Origin: Apus apus | Taxonomy: Eukaryota; Chordata; Aves; Apodiformes; Apodidae | DNA length: 64,000 nt | Assembly (NCBI RefSeq): GCF_020740795.1 | Contig: NC_067287.1 | Span: 35,023,501-35,087,500, forward strand | Direction: 5' to 3' | Shown: positions 21,501-36,500 of the stretch, piece after piece | Numbering within the stretch: position 1 is the stretch's first letter | Layout of the letters: every line of letters starts with the position of its first letter | Translations under genes and position numbers: made by a program | The notes under the pieces: generated by a model | What the model was told of the DNA's origin: nothing | Databases searched by the model: none | Seen by the model: only the letters and a program-made list of their open reading frames with translations

Positions 21501-24500
21501 TTAAATCATCTCTGCTTTAATTCCCATCTCTCTACTTCTATTGCAAGATTACATTAGCAGTTTTACCTGGATATGAAACAGAAGTTTATCTTTGCACGTT
21601 AACTGTTCATTTATATATTTTATTTCTTTCTTAGGGAAATTTTAAACTAATGTAGTTTGCCCTCTTACTCAAGTGATTTATTTTCTTCAACTGTCCTGTG
21701 AGGAATTTTGCCAAAAGTTTTCCAGAAATTCAGATAAATTAATCTGTAACCGAATCTATTACGTTTTACATTCTGTCCACCCAGAGAAGTAAGATGCTAT
21801 TTATCTTTACAATGGTATGCCAACTTTTTTGTCCCTAAATTATGACATTATTCTTTAGAACATTCTGGGCACTTTCTATTAATTTACCTAATGCTGAAGA
21901 AGAGACTCAATGGCTTAAAAGATAAAGATAACAATGGTGAAAACACTAACTATAAGCACTGGTTATCCACAAGTCCTCTTAACAGTCTGGAAGGAAACCA
22001 GAACCACAATTGACAGCACACAACAAACGAAACATAGCTGACCAGAGATGCCAGGAATAGTAAATGTTTGGTTGGGCACATGATTTGACAGATAACTTTG
22101 CAATTCAGTCTGTTTCACTGGCTACTATTTAAAAAAAAATCCTTCATACGGAAAAGAATGACACTATGACACTCAGTGTTAGAAAAACACAGCTGGACTG
22201 CTGAGCAGTTTCATTTAAGAGCATTCAAAAAATAAAATACAGAAGCTCATCTCATTTTGTAATATGTACTCCAGAGGAAAGTGAAAGATTCCTATGCTTT
22301 CCAAAGGCACATTATTTTCATGGCCCTAAGTCCACTTCTTCACTCCTGTAATGTTTCATAGATTGTCATTTTTGGAGAAAACTTAAAATTAATTCTCAAA
22401 GCTCAGTGATACTAAGCTAATTTACACAGTACATGTTTTTAAAGAAGTAGTGCTATCTTAATACCATTTTTCTCTTACCTACTGCTGTCTCACTTAGGTG
22501 TCTTTTCTTTCTTCCTTCCAACAGCTGGTCAGATGTTCCTGACACTGACTGGGATTTGGAATTAGATAAACAGCCACTGCTCCATTGTTTGGCAGAAAGG
22601 TTATGTTGATTACAGTCTACAACAGAAAAAGCATGTATTGAGCTGAAAACATATTTTCTTTTGTTGCAATTTATAGGCAATCTAAACTGCTGAACTATTT
22701 ATAATGGGGAAAAAACTCCACAGATTTCTGATAGGAATCCAAATAGTAACCAGTACTGCTGTCAGGCACCTGTGTCTGCAAAGAACCCATGGTCCAAACT
22801 CCCCCACTTGTATTAGTGCCCTCCTACAGCTCTGATGAGATCATTTCAGTGCAACAAAGGAGAACGTGACACTGTGATCTGGGAGGAGATTCCTGTTCCA
22901 CTCTTCTACATCAGGTGGTTACCTTCTCTGATAACCTGCTGTGTGCTAAGATTATAAACTGAACCTCTTCAGGACAGAAAGTACTGGCCAATGGATGAAA
23001 AATGATCTTGCAAATACTGAAATACTTTGCTTTACTTACCATTGTCTGGAGATACTTTAAATTCCACTCCCAAAGATGAGGTATCAACAGGTTCTCCCTT
23101 GATGTCATCATTCCTTAGTAATGTTTCAAAGTATATGTGAAGAGGAATATCTAATAATAAAAAAAAAGAAATCCAAAGGGAATGGAATCTGTATCAGAAA
23201 GATGGCAACCTATGAGCCAATGAATTCTGCATCATCTCTAAAGGTCTGGGAAGCAATCAGACAACACTGTGCAATATAATCTGTGAGCAATACTGCTCCC
23301 TTGAGTCCTTCAACTCATGCAGTGCAAGGACCGACTGCTTGTTTCTGTTGCAGCAGTATCTTCACAGGGTCAGGCTGAAGACAATATAGGAAAACATGCT
23401 CTGAAAGTGGTGAGAGCCAAAGGGAAGCTCTATTACACTACCCTAGAAAAAGAGCAGTCAGACATTTAAAAAAAAAAAGTGGCTTTTGCATGAGTAACTA
23501 AGAACATTTGAGGTGAGGTAATTCTCAGCCAGATGATTATTTCATCAGCGCTGTCCTCCACTGCAGGCAAAGAACTGCAGTCTTTCTTATCTAAGCAGTA
23601 CACAAGATTATCTCCAGTAATTGCCTGGATGAAGATCTCAAGGTACCTATCTTTCTATTAAAGGGAAGTGAGAGTTATGCCATGGTAAAAACAAATCCAT
23701 TTTTAGCTGTGAAGCTGCGCTGCCATACATGCTGCCCAAGGCAGTGTGCTTAAGTGCTTCCAGGCTCTCTGGCATTAAGACCTTCTAAGGGCTGACAAGA
23801 CAGCTCAGATCAAGGTAGGACTCAAACCTAAGGAATGCTCCTGAACAAATCCCAGTGGAGGCACACACACTTTGCAGATTAACAACACTTTTTTGGTGGT
23901 CAAAGTCAAAGTAAGAAAGCAAGGTTGTCTGACATAAACTATGTCCCTACCTGCAGTCATTCCAGAACTGTTACTAATGAAAACAAGCCCTGGAGGGCAA
24001 CAGGTGAGAGTAAAACTGGGGTCTTCCCCTCTTGACTAACTCCTGCACAAAACCCTACACAGTAGTGAGCATACAGTGAACTTCTCCTGTAACCTGAAAA
24101 GCCTTCAGTTCAGCCTTTTGGGTACAGGCAATTAATGCTTTTGGAAATTGTTACTGCTGGGAGCCTAGAGGTAATTCAAGTTACATTCCTTCTTTCTCTC
24201 TCGTAATTCATTTCCCAAGGGAGTTCTAACCAAGAATTAGTCTGCAAAACGTCTCAAGTGGTAAGTAATTTACCCACTGTTGTAAGGCAGGAAGGCTGAA
24301 TAAAAACAGGTTTCTGTCTGAAATGCCTTTCTGGAAACATTACAAGAAAGAAGAGAAATTAAGTAGAAACAAATATGTCAACTTAAGAACCAGGCTGGAC
24401 TACCACTATGATCAGAATGAGAAGTCTAAAGGGCAGGGCAAAGGGTGGGCATGAAACTCTTTTTATTTACATACAACCTTAGTTTCATGTGCCTTCAGGA

Positions 24501-27500
24501 CTTGCCTGGACAGAAACTTCCAACATATTCTGCTAACTGAAAGGAATAATTTATTCAAATTTGATAAGCATTTAACTAGGCATTTTGCCGCAAGACTAAT
24601 GTGACGTGTGAAAGGTTGTTTCCCCCCAAGGTTTTTGCTTTGTTTGCTATTGTACTTGAGTCAAACATAAAGCAGGTCTGAAGGGTTTATTAGTCACAAC
24701 ATTTAACTAAAAAGATAAACACAACACTTGTCCTGTTTTGTTGTTGTTGTGGTTTTTTCTGGGGAAGCACCTGGATGTCTCCAATATCTTTTCATTGTGT
24801 GCTCCTGTATCACAATTAAAAGGGCAGGAGTGTTTGCTCCACTTTATCTGCACGTTAGATGCAGAAATACCAGAAGCTCAAAATTCTTAGATGCAAACGA
24901 CAATTTTCCAGTTATCAGGGTGCAAGTTTAAGGAGGAGCTTTTATGCTCAAGGGATGGTGCAACCACTGACACACTTTTAGTCAAGACCCTTGGTTACAT
25001 AGAAACTCTGCAAGCAAGACTTAGAATTTTAAGGACACCTACACTTCCAGAAGCCTTTACACTAGTGAGCCAGCCCCACTGTGCTGTGTTACTACATTGC
25101 TTGCAAATTATGATTCTCCTTTGAAAGTAAAAAATAGGCACAAGAGAGAACAAGATCTGCATCTTGAATTTTAATCCCTCCTCACATATCGAAAAATCAA
25201 CTCCGAGTTTTAAAATGGAACAAATATCAATAATACTTTGTTTTAAGAATGAAGGATATTAAGCCAAGAACCTTTTCTTCTACACTACTGAAAAACATTT
25301 TATTTTAATCAGAAGAAAGTGTTAAGCTGGGCTAGGTGAGTGATGGACAGCATAGGTAAACATTTCCAAAGTAGTATTCTCTCCACAACAGAGTCCTGCT
25401 GACTGGGATGTTTGCTAAAGGGAGTGGTTCCTCCTCTTTATCCCACGCATGGGATGTAAACACTTGTAAACCTGCAAGAGTCAAGACCTTCTCAGGATTC
25501 CATGTCCACAGTTGGGTCTTCTCTACTGGTCAGTGATGAGTTCTCCAAACCCAACACTTACTTTAATCCTTGACTTCCTATGACCAGGCTGGAGTGCATA
25601 CGCTATCATTCTGGGCAGACAGTGGGTTTGATCAAAGCCTCGAGGAGATCCATGGGCCCCATGTTCAGGATTACTTTGTGGCAAAGAAGCCCTCAGAACA
25701 GCAGAATTCCTGTATTGATCAGGACCTACTTGGCAATAGTTTTTTCCTAAAATAATAAACAATAACCAAAACCCAATAGTATCTGCTGGTATCCACTCTC
25801 TCCTGCTGGTAGCAGCACTACATACCCTATTTTGAAGCACAAGGTGCTGTCAAGTTGCACCTGCACTAGTTTCAGGGCTAATAAGAGTTAGAAAAAACAA
25901 CATCTGCATGACTGTTCAAAAAGATTCAAGAATCAGATGACAGAAACCATAAATTTCAAAGACCACCAAAAAGGCTGGCTATCACAAAAACAATTAGAAA
26001 AACTACATAAAGCTTTTTGGGCCTAGTCCACAGGGCCTGAACTGAAAGTTGCTCATAATAACAACACAAGAAGGTAAGGCAGTGTGCTGGCAAAAGCATC
26101 ATCTAGAGGACTAATGTGGACTTAATTAGACACACCATGAAACATACAAAAAACATCTTAACCAAACTGGTTCCCCTGATCTTTTTCTTGGCTGTAACCA
26201 CATTACTGGTATGGGAAATCCAGAAGGTTTACTTTTTAAATGTCAGGAAGAAGTTAAGATTTTCATTTATTCTACACTCATATTTTACCAGTATGAGGTT
26301 TTCTGTAAGAGAATTAAGTTCTAAAAATCACTGAAAAGAAAAGTTAGTCCATAAACTCTACAGCTCTCACAAGCACACCCACTCTCTGTTAGCGTCTAAC
26401 TCCACTGAGTTACTTACCTGAAGGGAATGATAAGACTGGATGGAAGGAAGAGTCCAGCTCTTGCACATAATCTAGTATTTTAGATTCTGTGCTGTATTCA
26501 CTACTGCTGAAAGTAGAGGCTGGCACCACACATGGTAACTGAGTTTTGTATGGAAAGGAGGCATCTCTAGATGGCAAAGCCTGCAAGGACATAGAGAGAC
26601 AAAGGTTAACTTCTCTTCTACTGGCTTCCTTCAAATTAGACCAGAAAGAAAATAATAATAAAAATCTGAGTAACATTCTTCAATATGAGAAGGGGAAAAA
26701 AAAAATCCCCCAAACTTCACCTAGTCTAAATATGACTTACCTCCACCTATCACAGACTATGGTGAACAATACAAAGAATATAAAAATACCCTTCACTTAG
26801 GGCCAGGAAACAGTTGTCTCAGTTTCCAGAGAAAATGTAACTGTAATGTAAATGTAAATGTAACTGTAATTCTAATAATTATTCTGATACATCCTATAAT
26901 AAACACACATCCTTTAAAACTCCATTCCAGCACAACAAGCATGATACAGATACACAAACAAACTAACACCAGACTAAATAGAGAGGTCTCCTCCATTTAT
27001 CCCCTTAAGTCTTTTTAAGGTTCTTAAGTGTCTACACTGCTAGACAGTTTGAACTCATACACTTCAATGCAAGACCAAATATTGAATGTTTTGAGCACAC
27101 TGGGTACTTAGAGAAAGCAAGAAAGCAAAGCCCTTACCTTGTTATAATTTAAATATCAGATAAGCAACACAAACATTAGAAGATACAAAGCAATAAATAC
27201 AGAGAGGAATGCATCAAGGATTGATTAAGGGGTGGTACAAGGAACTACTAGGAAGAGAAGAGCTGCTAAAATTATTAATTTAGCTGCTTATTTAAAAGGC
27301 TTGTGTAGGAATGGGAAGTAAAATGATGGACTGAACAGAACTAGTAGGTGTGAGGTAGCAGGACACTAAGGCAAAAGGCAGGGTGAAAATGGGCAGGAAT
27401 AAGCAGCAGAGTACAGACAATATACTGAGCTCCAAAAGACAGAAGGAAAAGAACTAATGTCATCCTGTAGAGCAGCAGTCAACGGTGGTTTGTCCTTCAG

Positions 27501-30500
27501 AATAAGCTACACAAACAGTTCAGAGAAACAGTGGTGTTTGTGTCACTTTCAGCCTTCCTGGATACTAGCAGTAGTAACCCCAAATGTACTGACATTTTTA
27601 AAACCTTTCATCAATTTTTGATACTCTGCCAAAGGCTGCAGAACCCTCTTAAGGGGGAGGGGGGGGAGGGGGGCACTGGGGTAATTTGAGATTCTCAGCC
27701 TAACACTGTGCAAACTGCCACATTTATCATCTCCTGGAAAAGGATTTCAACACAAAAAACAACCCTGTAGGAATGAATATAATAGTGGTCACCTTGATTT
27801 TCTTATCACTTTTTATGGAATGACAGGAAGACATCTAGCAGTTGCATCAGAGGCAAGACAATCAAATTACATTACTTCTATTTTTAGTACTTCTAATTTC
27901 TGAATCCAAGAAATCTCTGCTGTTCCCTCCTGTCTGAAATACCCCAGGCTGTATTCTAGCAGTACCACTCATCTGTTAGTGATGCAGTGATTATGTCCAT
28001 AACATAAAATCCCTCTCCACTTACTAAGTTCCTCTGTCAGGTGGCATCAGTATTCACAACCCACTTTAATGCAGAAAATGCCCCATGAAAAAGTTCCCCC
28101 TTTCCATCTCTTCCCTTCACAGTCAACAAATTCCCAATGCTGGTGTTGCACTGCAGGAACTATTAAAATGAAGTAAGGATTTTATGATGCTGGAGCAGAG
28201 ACCCTGTAGTAGTGGGGGAGGTTTTTGTAGTTCACTTTTTTTTCCACAGGAAAACACTAACAGTCCTCAATCCACCTTGATCTCCATACACAGGTGTATC
28301 TAGCATTACTTTTAACTTAATTGGGAAAGAATTCCTTTCTAGCCTAGGACTTCTGACTCCTTAAATCACTGTTCTGTTATGTCCCTGTGACAGACATATG
28401 GGACTCTTCATCTGTTAAACTTTAAACATCCATGAAACGTTGACAGAACTGCGACCTCTGTTTGGAAACATTAGAGGGATAAATACTAAAGCAAATTTAA
28501 TGTTTCCTATTATATGGACCATTAAACTAAAGCTTAAAGAGCTGTCAGGTAGCTGCTCAATGTTTGATGCAAAACGGGACTGCTTTTCTGAAATGCACAA
28601 AAGTGCATTTCCTCTTGCCTTTTGGTTTTCAGAAATGAACTAATTTCTTGAATCTCCACTGTTTTAGCAGACACTACTTGCATTTTGTTATACAGAAATG
28701 AATCCACGTTGCAGTAAATTATAAGTCTCTCATTTCTTTAAAAAGAACTCTCCAAACACTGATCAGTAGAATTAGCTAGAAAATATATAGGTAAGACCAA
28801 CACATATGGATATTCAATCCTTTAGTCCTGACTTGCTTTTTCTTGCTTTAATTCACTTCAGTCCGAAACACATTTACAGTATAGCTTGAAGCTAAGTCTG
28901 CTGAAATACATGCACACATGGTCAAAGAACCTCCACAATTTCTATCTGCTTTGAAACAGTATTACAATCCAACTCCCAACGTTGGTAAATGCCAAATTCA
29001 TTTCCTCATCTTGCCTGTGATGGGAGTTACAAAGCCTTATGCCTGAATTTGTGTGTTATTTCCTTGAAAGCTCTGGCATCAACACCTAAATAATTAAATC
29101 TTTCATTAAGTCAGTTCATAATTCAAAAGAAAATAAATAGGAGCAAGACTAATTTTATTTAAATGCCTGTGAAGCTACTACAAAAAAGCTAAAAAGTTTG
29201 GCAGTGTTTGTGTTTCTAGCTACCAGGTCTGGTACAAATTTTTGATGGAACCATTTTCTACTGGAAAATGCTGAATTAGTGAAATCATGATCTTTGTCAG
29301 GAACGTTGATTTAATCGACTCTGGATGAAAAGATTTCTGAAGCCTTTCACTTGGGAATAAAATTGTGTTGCTTAGTCAAAGAAAGTAGCTTATTGAAACA
29401 AAACTGAAGAACTGTTTATTGGAAAACTAAACTCTCCCCCCCTTCCAATTCACTACAGACCAGAGTCTACAACCCAACTGGCTTTTCCATCCCTTAATCA
29501 TTAATTTTGTAACATAACCAAAAAAAAAAAATAATCACCAAAACTCATCTGAACACAACCCCACAAATACAGCCATTCAGCCACAGCAATGAAAGGGGTT
29601 TAATGAAAACTAAGGCAAGCAACTTTCGCAGGAGAGGACTTGACAGCAAAGCCTGACTACAGTGCCAACCCTCCAGCAAGACAGAGAGATTACTAAACTC
29701 TAATCAATTTTCCCCCAGCTACATCTCCTGGTACATCTCCTGGAATGTTTTTCTTTGTTCCTGAAATAAAAACCTCATGCTTCCTGAGCTTAAGTAGATA
29801 TGAAGAATAACATGATATTAAATAGAGTCTATTATGGAAAAGAAAATATGAAGTATTTAAGAGGAAATCAGAAGTGTGCAAGCTTTAAATCTTCAACTAA
29901 AATAGCAGCTATGTTTTAAACTTTGTAAGAAATGGTGTCACCAAGAAAATCTAATTTTCTAACGTATTAGGAATTTTAATCTTCTTGGAATATTTTTCCC
30001 TTAGTACTGTTTCACTAGGTCACAGAAAATCTAATAAGCAATTTATTTTTATATTCAAATAAATTCTTGCACTTGCTTGTGATAAAACTGATGCATTAGA
30101 CAAAGCACAACTGGCTCACACCTCAGTTCTAGAAGGGTCAGAAGGCTGAACTCAACTGGCCAACCATCCTTCTGCAGACAATAAACTTTGAGTCTATGCA
30201 GCATGCAGTAACTGAAAAGCAAAATGTTTTGTGCTCTCAGTTAAAAATTCTCAAGAGAATACTCATTTCATGGTTTCGCTACTGAACACTTAAAACTCTC
30301 AGCATTTTTGGAAACATGCCTAAGTGTAACAGTACAAAGAGCCACAGCTCAATTACACCAATGTGGATGAATTCAGTAGGGCAATTTAGTTAGCTACAAT
30401 ACACTCTGCTTAATACCTGTCATATCTGCTTCTGATTGCTCTTATAAGCCGAAAAAGGCAAGGAAAAAGCATTTATTCTCCCTACACACAGCACTTTTTG

Positions 30501-33500
30501 GCAATATCAAAGAAGAGCTGTCTCCCTCAATATTAAAAACTGTTCTTCAGTAAATGAGTCGCCAACACAATTGCAGAGGTTTAATTACAGGACCCAAGAG
30601 AATCACCATGTGGGTGGCTGATGCCTCCTCTTTGATCACCAAACATGCTGCTGACTTTCAGTCCTCCAGAAGCACTATGTACAGCTCACACCAACAGAGC
30701 AAGCACCACACTACCTGCTTGCCCCTGCGCTTCAGCATCAGCCTTAGGGGTCAGCCCGCTTCTCCATGGCCTCCCTCTTCTGCACACCATGATCTGCTCT
30801 GAGCAGAGCTCTGCCCCTCGAGTAGACTATACAGTTAGATGAAATGTCTTATTTCACAAGCTAAGTAAGTATCAGGGGTTCCTTAAGCAGGAATTCACTG
30901 CAGAGTGCTTTTAGGAAACATGAAGAGCGAAAGGTTAATCTGAAAGCCCCAAAGACTTTCTCATCAACAGGTAGTGAGGGAGAAGGTAGCATCTAAGACA
31001 TCCATCCCTACATGGGGCAGTGCACAACAGATAGCACCAACAACACATATTACCTGACAGACCCTCTTCAGGTTTCTGAACATGTCCAATGGACGGACCT
31101 TTCCCATGCATTAGCCTGCAAATCTGTACACAGGTCAGGTACAGAGAAGCAAGCTGCCCTGGGATGTAAACAAATTTAACTGCCTCTGGCCCCTCTGAAG
31201 CTGTTGATAAGGGTAAAGTGGCAGATCCTGTGGCAAAGACCAGTTTTTCCAAGAACGGAACTGAGACTTTAATTAAACACTAACAGCAACTTACTTGGCA
31301 TCCAGCTTGTCTCAAATTTAGATTTTTAGCTAGTGTCACAGAAGGAGTGGTAGCTTCTACCGTTCTTGGAGACCACCCACCACCTTTCATAAGTACACAT
31401 GGAGTTTAGTTTCTTTAATCCTGTTATAAGACAATGGGAGATGGACTTTCACCTGCTCTGTGGGAAATGCACACTGTCCTCAGCATCCTGAAACAAAGAG
31501 CTTTTGTCCATCTAGCAAATCCATTGTAAAAATCAAGGATAGGGCTTAATCTTTGACTAGTTAAATAAACCCAAAGAAGGAAAGATATGTTAACCCACAG
31601 GGACATAATTTGAAAAATGTCATGTAGAAATTAAGAGTATATGTCATCAGTAAAACACTACAGAAATATATTAAGCTAAAGGTGCAGGATTATGAAAAAC
31701 ACACTTTGGGTTTTTCATTTTGGAAAAAAAAAAAAGGATTTGTGGGCTGACTGGCTTGCCACAAGTCTCAGAAAGGATGTCCTTAGTTCCACTGGCATTA
31801 TCACTGTATTACAAAAACCAAGTGTTCTCCCTTCCTCCTAAGTATACAACAGACTTGTCATGCACTCAGAATAGCTGAATGCACAGAAATACTTATTTTT
31901 TTCCCCATTCAGGTTTTGTTGATTTTTAAGTAATAGAAGATCTTCTTTTTTAGCTTCAGTATTAAGGAAGTAATTTTATCAATGCTTATTTTCACTTACC
32001 AACCTGGTAAACCACAACCAAGTGATTCTCCTCCCCAGACCAGAAGACTGACATATCCACAGAAGTATTACACCATTTTCTCTGAAGCAGAATACATCCT
32101 CTTCTTGAAACCAGTTCAAAGGAGACTTGGCAACACATCAACATTCCCTGTATTAATGGCTTTTTAGAAGTCAGCAATGCCAGGAAGCTATGCAGAAGCA
32201 GCTGGTGGAGCCAATATCTAGGGATACCAAGGAGGGGGATGACAACCAGTAGACTCCTTTCAGTGGAACTAAGAGGTAATGACCATTTCAATGTGTGAAA
32301 GTCAAAACTTCTAGCTGACTACTGAATAATATGCTCGATAGTTACTAATCTAGACAGTGCTGCTTCTTTAAATTTACAGACTGAGGGAGCTAGAGAAAGC
32401 AGTAATTGATAACAGCCACAAAACACTCACCCCTACCTCCTCAGATGCAAATAAACCACAACACAGGATAATATCATAGAGGAAATGGGATTATATTCTA
32501 GGAAGCAAGTGCTAAAATATTCTTTCCCAGGCAAACATATCACCTGGCAGAAAACAGGGAACAACTTCCACTCTATATGCTATATTCTGATTAAGCACCT
32601 TGTTTGCACATGCACCCTTCTCCCTGTCCCTTATTTGCCTTTACTGCTCACTAGACTGTCAGGAGACATTTCACAAGTAAGATAAAAACTCTGCATGCTG
32701 GGTATAATACAAATTATAAATATGTTTGTGTGTGTGTGTATATATACAAACACTTTTCCCCAAAACCTGAAAATTAAATAGACTCAGTGAAAGACTGGTA
32801 TGTACTTATCAAGTGGCATCTACAAGAAGTATCACTGCCCCTCGGCATGTACTTGAGAATGCAGCACGACACAAATCATAAAACTGGCATGAGAAACAGA
32901 TTAAAATAAGAAACCCAAACCCTGTAATTTAAATACTTTTTTCTTGTCTATTTTGAAGCCTTCTGGAGAAGCACTCACTTTTCCCCCCCCTTTTTTTAAA
33001 AAAAAAACCAACAAAATCAAAACACTAAACTAAAACAGATATTCTTCTGCTCTCACTTAACTCCTGTTTGAGACTGAAGAGGAAAAAAGTGCTAATACTC
33101 AATGGCAAGAGTTGGCAACATTATACCAACTGATTGCTTGTGGCATCTACGTAAGCTTTTGCACCTAAATTCCACACTTTTGAAGGTGCTGGCACCTTTA
33201 CAAATTTGAAATCCAGTTTTCTCCATGTGCCTCAGTCCACACAACCAATTCTTCCACCAGCAGGTGGAGATACAAATACAATGAGAATTTTCAGATTAAA
33301 AAACATCCCATTGTGCTCTACAGCCCTGCAAAGAAAGGTGCAGGGCCAAACCCAATAGTACTCAGATCACACTGTTCTATTTATTGCCTCTTACCTTTAT
33401 TTATAGCTGCATAAAGTTTTCATAGATTGAAACACCACCTAGCCTCAATGACATCTCTTGGCTAAGCATGACAAAAAAACCCCACAAAAACCAAAACCAG

Positions 33501-36500
33501 TGGAACTAATGTCATTAGTTAGGATGCTAAATGAGAAAGTAGAAAAATATATTACTAAAGCAAATTGTTACTAAAAAATCACTGAAGGAAGCTACATGGA
33601 TAAAATACTAGAAAAGAGAGCAACAGGGCACATCAGCTGAGGAAAGACCTCTCGAGAGTTCCTCACTAGTAACAACACTTGTCTGCTTTTAAACAAACTT
33701 AATAAACTTTTGATATCTCACAGATAATTCAGATCCTTCAAGTCTAGGCAAAAAACAGCTGGAGACAGAGATACTATAAGTCCTCACTGTAGGAAAAGCA
33801 TTTGCGGAAGCACCCAGGCATCAGACTTTGGAGAATCCAGTGGGGAGGGGGAAGAAGCAGTTATAAATGCAACAACCACTGGGAAATTATTCAATTTGAG
33901 GTCGTGTCTTAAAGTCCTGAAAATTATCTGCAACTTACAGACTTTCTCGGTTTTAATGTTTTGATACTCTTAGCCCACTTTCTTAGTGTTAAAGTATTAC
34001 CTGCACTTTATAGGAGGAGACAATGCCCCAGAGGTTGCCCTGCCAGCTGTAACAGCGAAAACAAGTGGCAGATCCAGTGTTTTGAACAGAGCATTCTCAG
34101 ACTTCCAACCCCTGACTGCAAGCCATGTGTCCTCCTACTTAGACTATGCCTGCAGTTTACTCCTTTGTCTAAGTTTTAATATTAATTAAAAAATCACACT
34201 GAAGAAATGCACCAGTACAATCACATCCTCTAGACTGAAGCACACACTGCTGTCCCAGGGTTTACTGTGGATGTGGATTAGTCTGAGTGACCTGTGCACT
34301 GACTCACTATCAAGAAATGGCCTAAGCTCTTACCAAGCTACTGAGATAATGAAAGAAGAAAGATGCAAAACAGATTCCAGGGCCAAAAGATGACTCACTG
34401 TGGTACTTAGTAATTCTGAATTAGGGGACGAGCGGATTTGGCCCCAAAGGACGTTTTAAGTTCCTGAGGATACTGCATGGTGACAGATAAACCAAACACC
34501 CTGCATCCTGTTTTATTTATCCCCACTGCTAACTAGCTTGTCGATCTGGCAGGTCTTCTAGAGTTTCATAGCGTGTTAAGTTTTCTTTTAGATACTACTC
34601 TGTGCATTATTTAAAGCACCAGAGCAGGGGAAGGTATAGTCCTCTTCAGAAAAGAAATACAGTGAAGCAGAGGACAAGATGGGGCACCTCTGAACAGGCA
34701 CTAGGAGAGTAAGAGGTCACTGAATACTCAGACTTTTGACAGCACTGTAAACGTATGTGGCATGGCAGTAGATAAGAGAAAAAATGTGGCTGTCTTCCCA
34801 GTGACCTTATGAACTGACAGATGGAATACAGTTCACTGTTTCATACTCTGCTTTTCCTAACATGGATGCTGGGGAGTAGGGGGTGTGGATGAGCTTCCCA
34901 AGCAAATCTGAAGAGATGTGAAGGACAACACTGAATGCCATTTGACGCACAGAGGGTACAACCAGTCAGCCCAAACCCACCAAATTCCTCAAAGTTATTC
35001 CAGCATTTCTTAATCTCCAACACATGGGAAGTCTACGTTTTGCTGTGATTCTCTGGTCAGAATCTGTTAGTCATCATCTGCTCCGATTACCCTGCAGAGC
35101 AGCTTTGCCTGTCAGCACTGCCAGGCGCTTGCTTGCCGGCTGTTCAGACCAGGCAGTGAGAGGAAGCTGGTGCAGGAGCACTGACGTTCTGAAGATTCAC
35201 ACTTCTCCTCAGACTTCGGCAAGCTGGTCTCTGTTAACTCCACATCTGCTGCAGGGAGGTGGCAGCAAGTCTTCCCTAGCTCCAGCTTGCTCTGTGGCCA
35301 GTGATCTTAAAGAAATGGGGGCTCTCTCAGACCACAGTACTATAAATTACTATAAATATGTAAAACTTGAAGAAACACAGCAGCAGCACTTGCTAGAGAT
35401 GGCACACCAACAAGACATTAACAATCCAGCTATTTTCCGTGCTGCTAAGAAGTAACTCCTTTTTCTATGAAAGGCCAGAGGAAATTTACTGGGTTACTAT
35501 TGGGAATATAAATGCATTTCAAAGAAAACTAGGCATTAATCCCAGAGGCCATTTCTCATTTTGCATCCTTGCCCTCAGACATCTGCCTAATCTAGCAGTC
35601 AGTCTGGGCTGATAGCCACTGGTCTTCCATTACAAGCTCATCAACAGCTGGGTAACCAAGTGTAGCAAGCGCAGGTCTAAGAAAGTGACAGGGCTTGAAT
35701 GAAACAATACACTGATGATGGTTCTTCATTCAGAGACTTGATACCCATTTTGGTCTGATTGTCAGAATGTGCTGGAAATGTCCAGTTCAATTTTATCACT
35801 TCCTTCCCCAGCAGGATCCCTGATAGACTGTTTTTAACCAACACTGCGGAAGAGGCTTTGTTTGCTGCTTCACCTTAATTTTGAAAACTTTAACTGAGTT
35901 TGGCACTGGAGTCAAGTCTGAAGCTGACAGCTTGATTGCTGCCACCCCCCCTGATTTTCTCCAGGAAAAGGAGCAGGATCTATCTGTAGCATACAAAGCA
36001 GTATTCCACATTGCTCCTTGGTTAACTTCCCTACAGACAGGACATGAGAAAGCAGAGTCTAAACACGAGGCTTGAAGCCGAGAGCTGCAGTAAGCACCAA
36101 CAGTCCTGCCTACAGGGGTGACTTCCACACTGTCTCTGGGACATCTCTGCACCTGAGGTACAGAGACAGTGGAGCTCAGTTAGCATGTGGTAACCCAGCA
36201 CTAGAAATGTCACAAGCATGGAGCAGACACACAGCTGCACCAGCTCCAACACTGGAAGCCTGCACCTGTAACTTAAAAATGCACTTTTTCACTGCAGTCC
36301 ACAACCAAAGTTAAACTACAAATTTATCTTTTTAGTCAACAAGCTAAGGTAAGCTGTTGAGCATTCAAAGCAGCTCAAATCTAAGGCTGGTTGAAGATAA
36401 AAATCTAAACTCTGCTTTGCATTCCTGCTGCTGGCTGCAGAAATGAAGTTTCTGTCCACAAGCTTCTACTGTTATGCTCTGAGCTGCTCTAACTCTGGCC

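Noticed and set aside
35024-35455. 143-codon + strand frame in KANSL1L intron 6
   Set aside because: Not recognised and Ser/Leu-rich in character. One or a few frames of this length are expected by chance in 64 kb on two strands.
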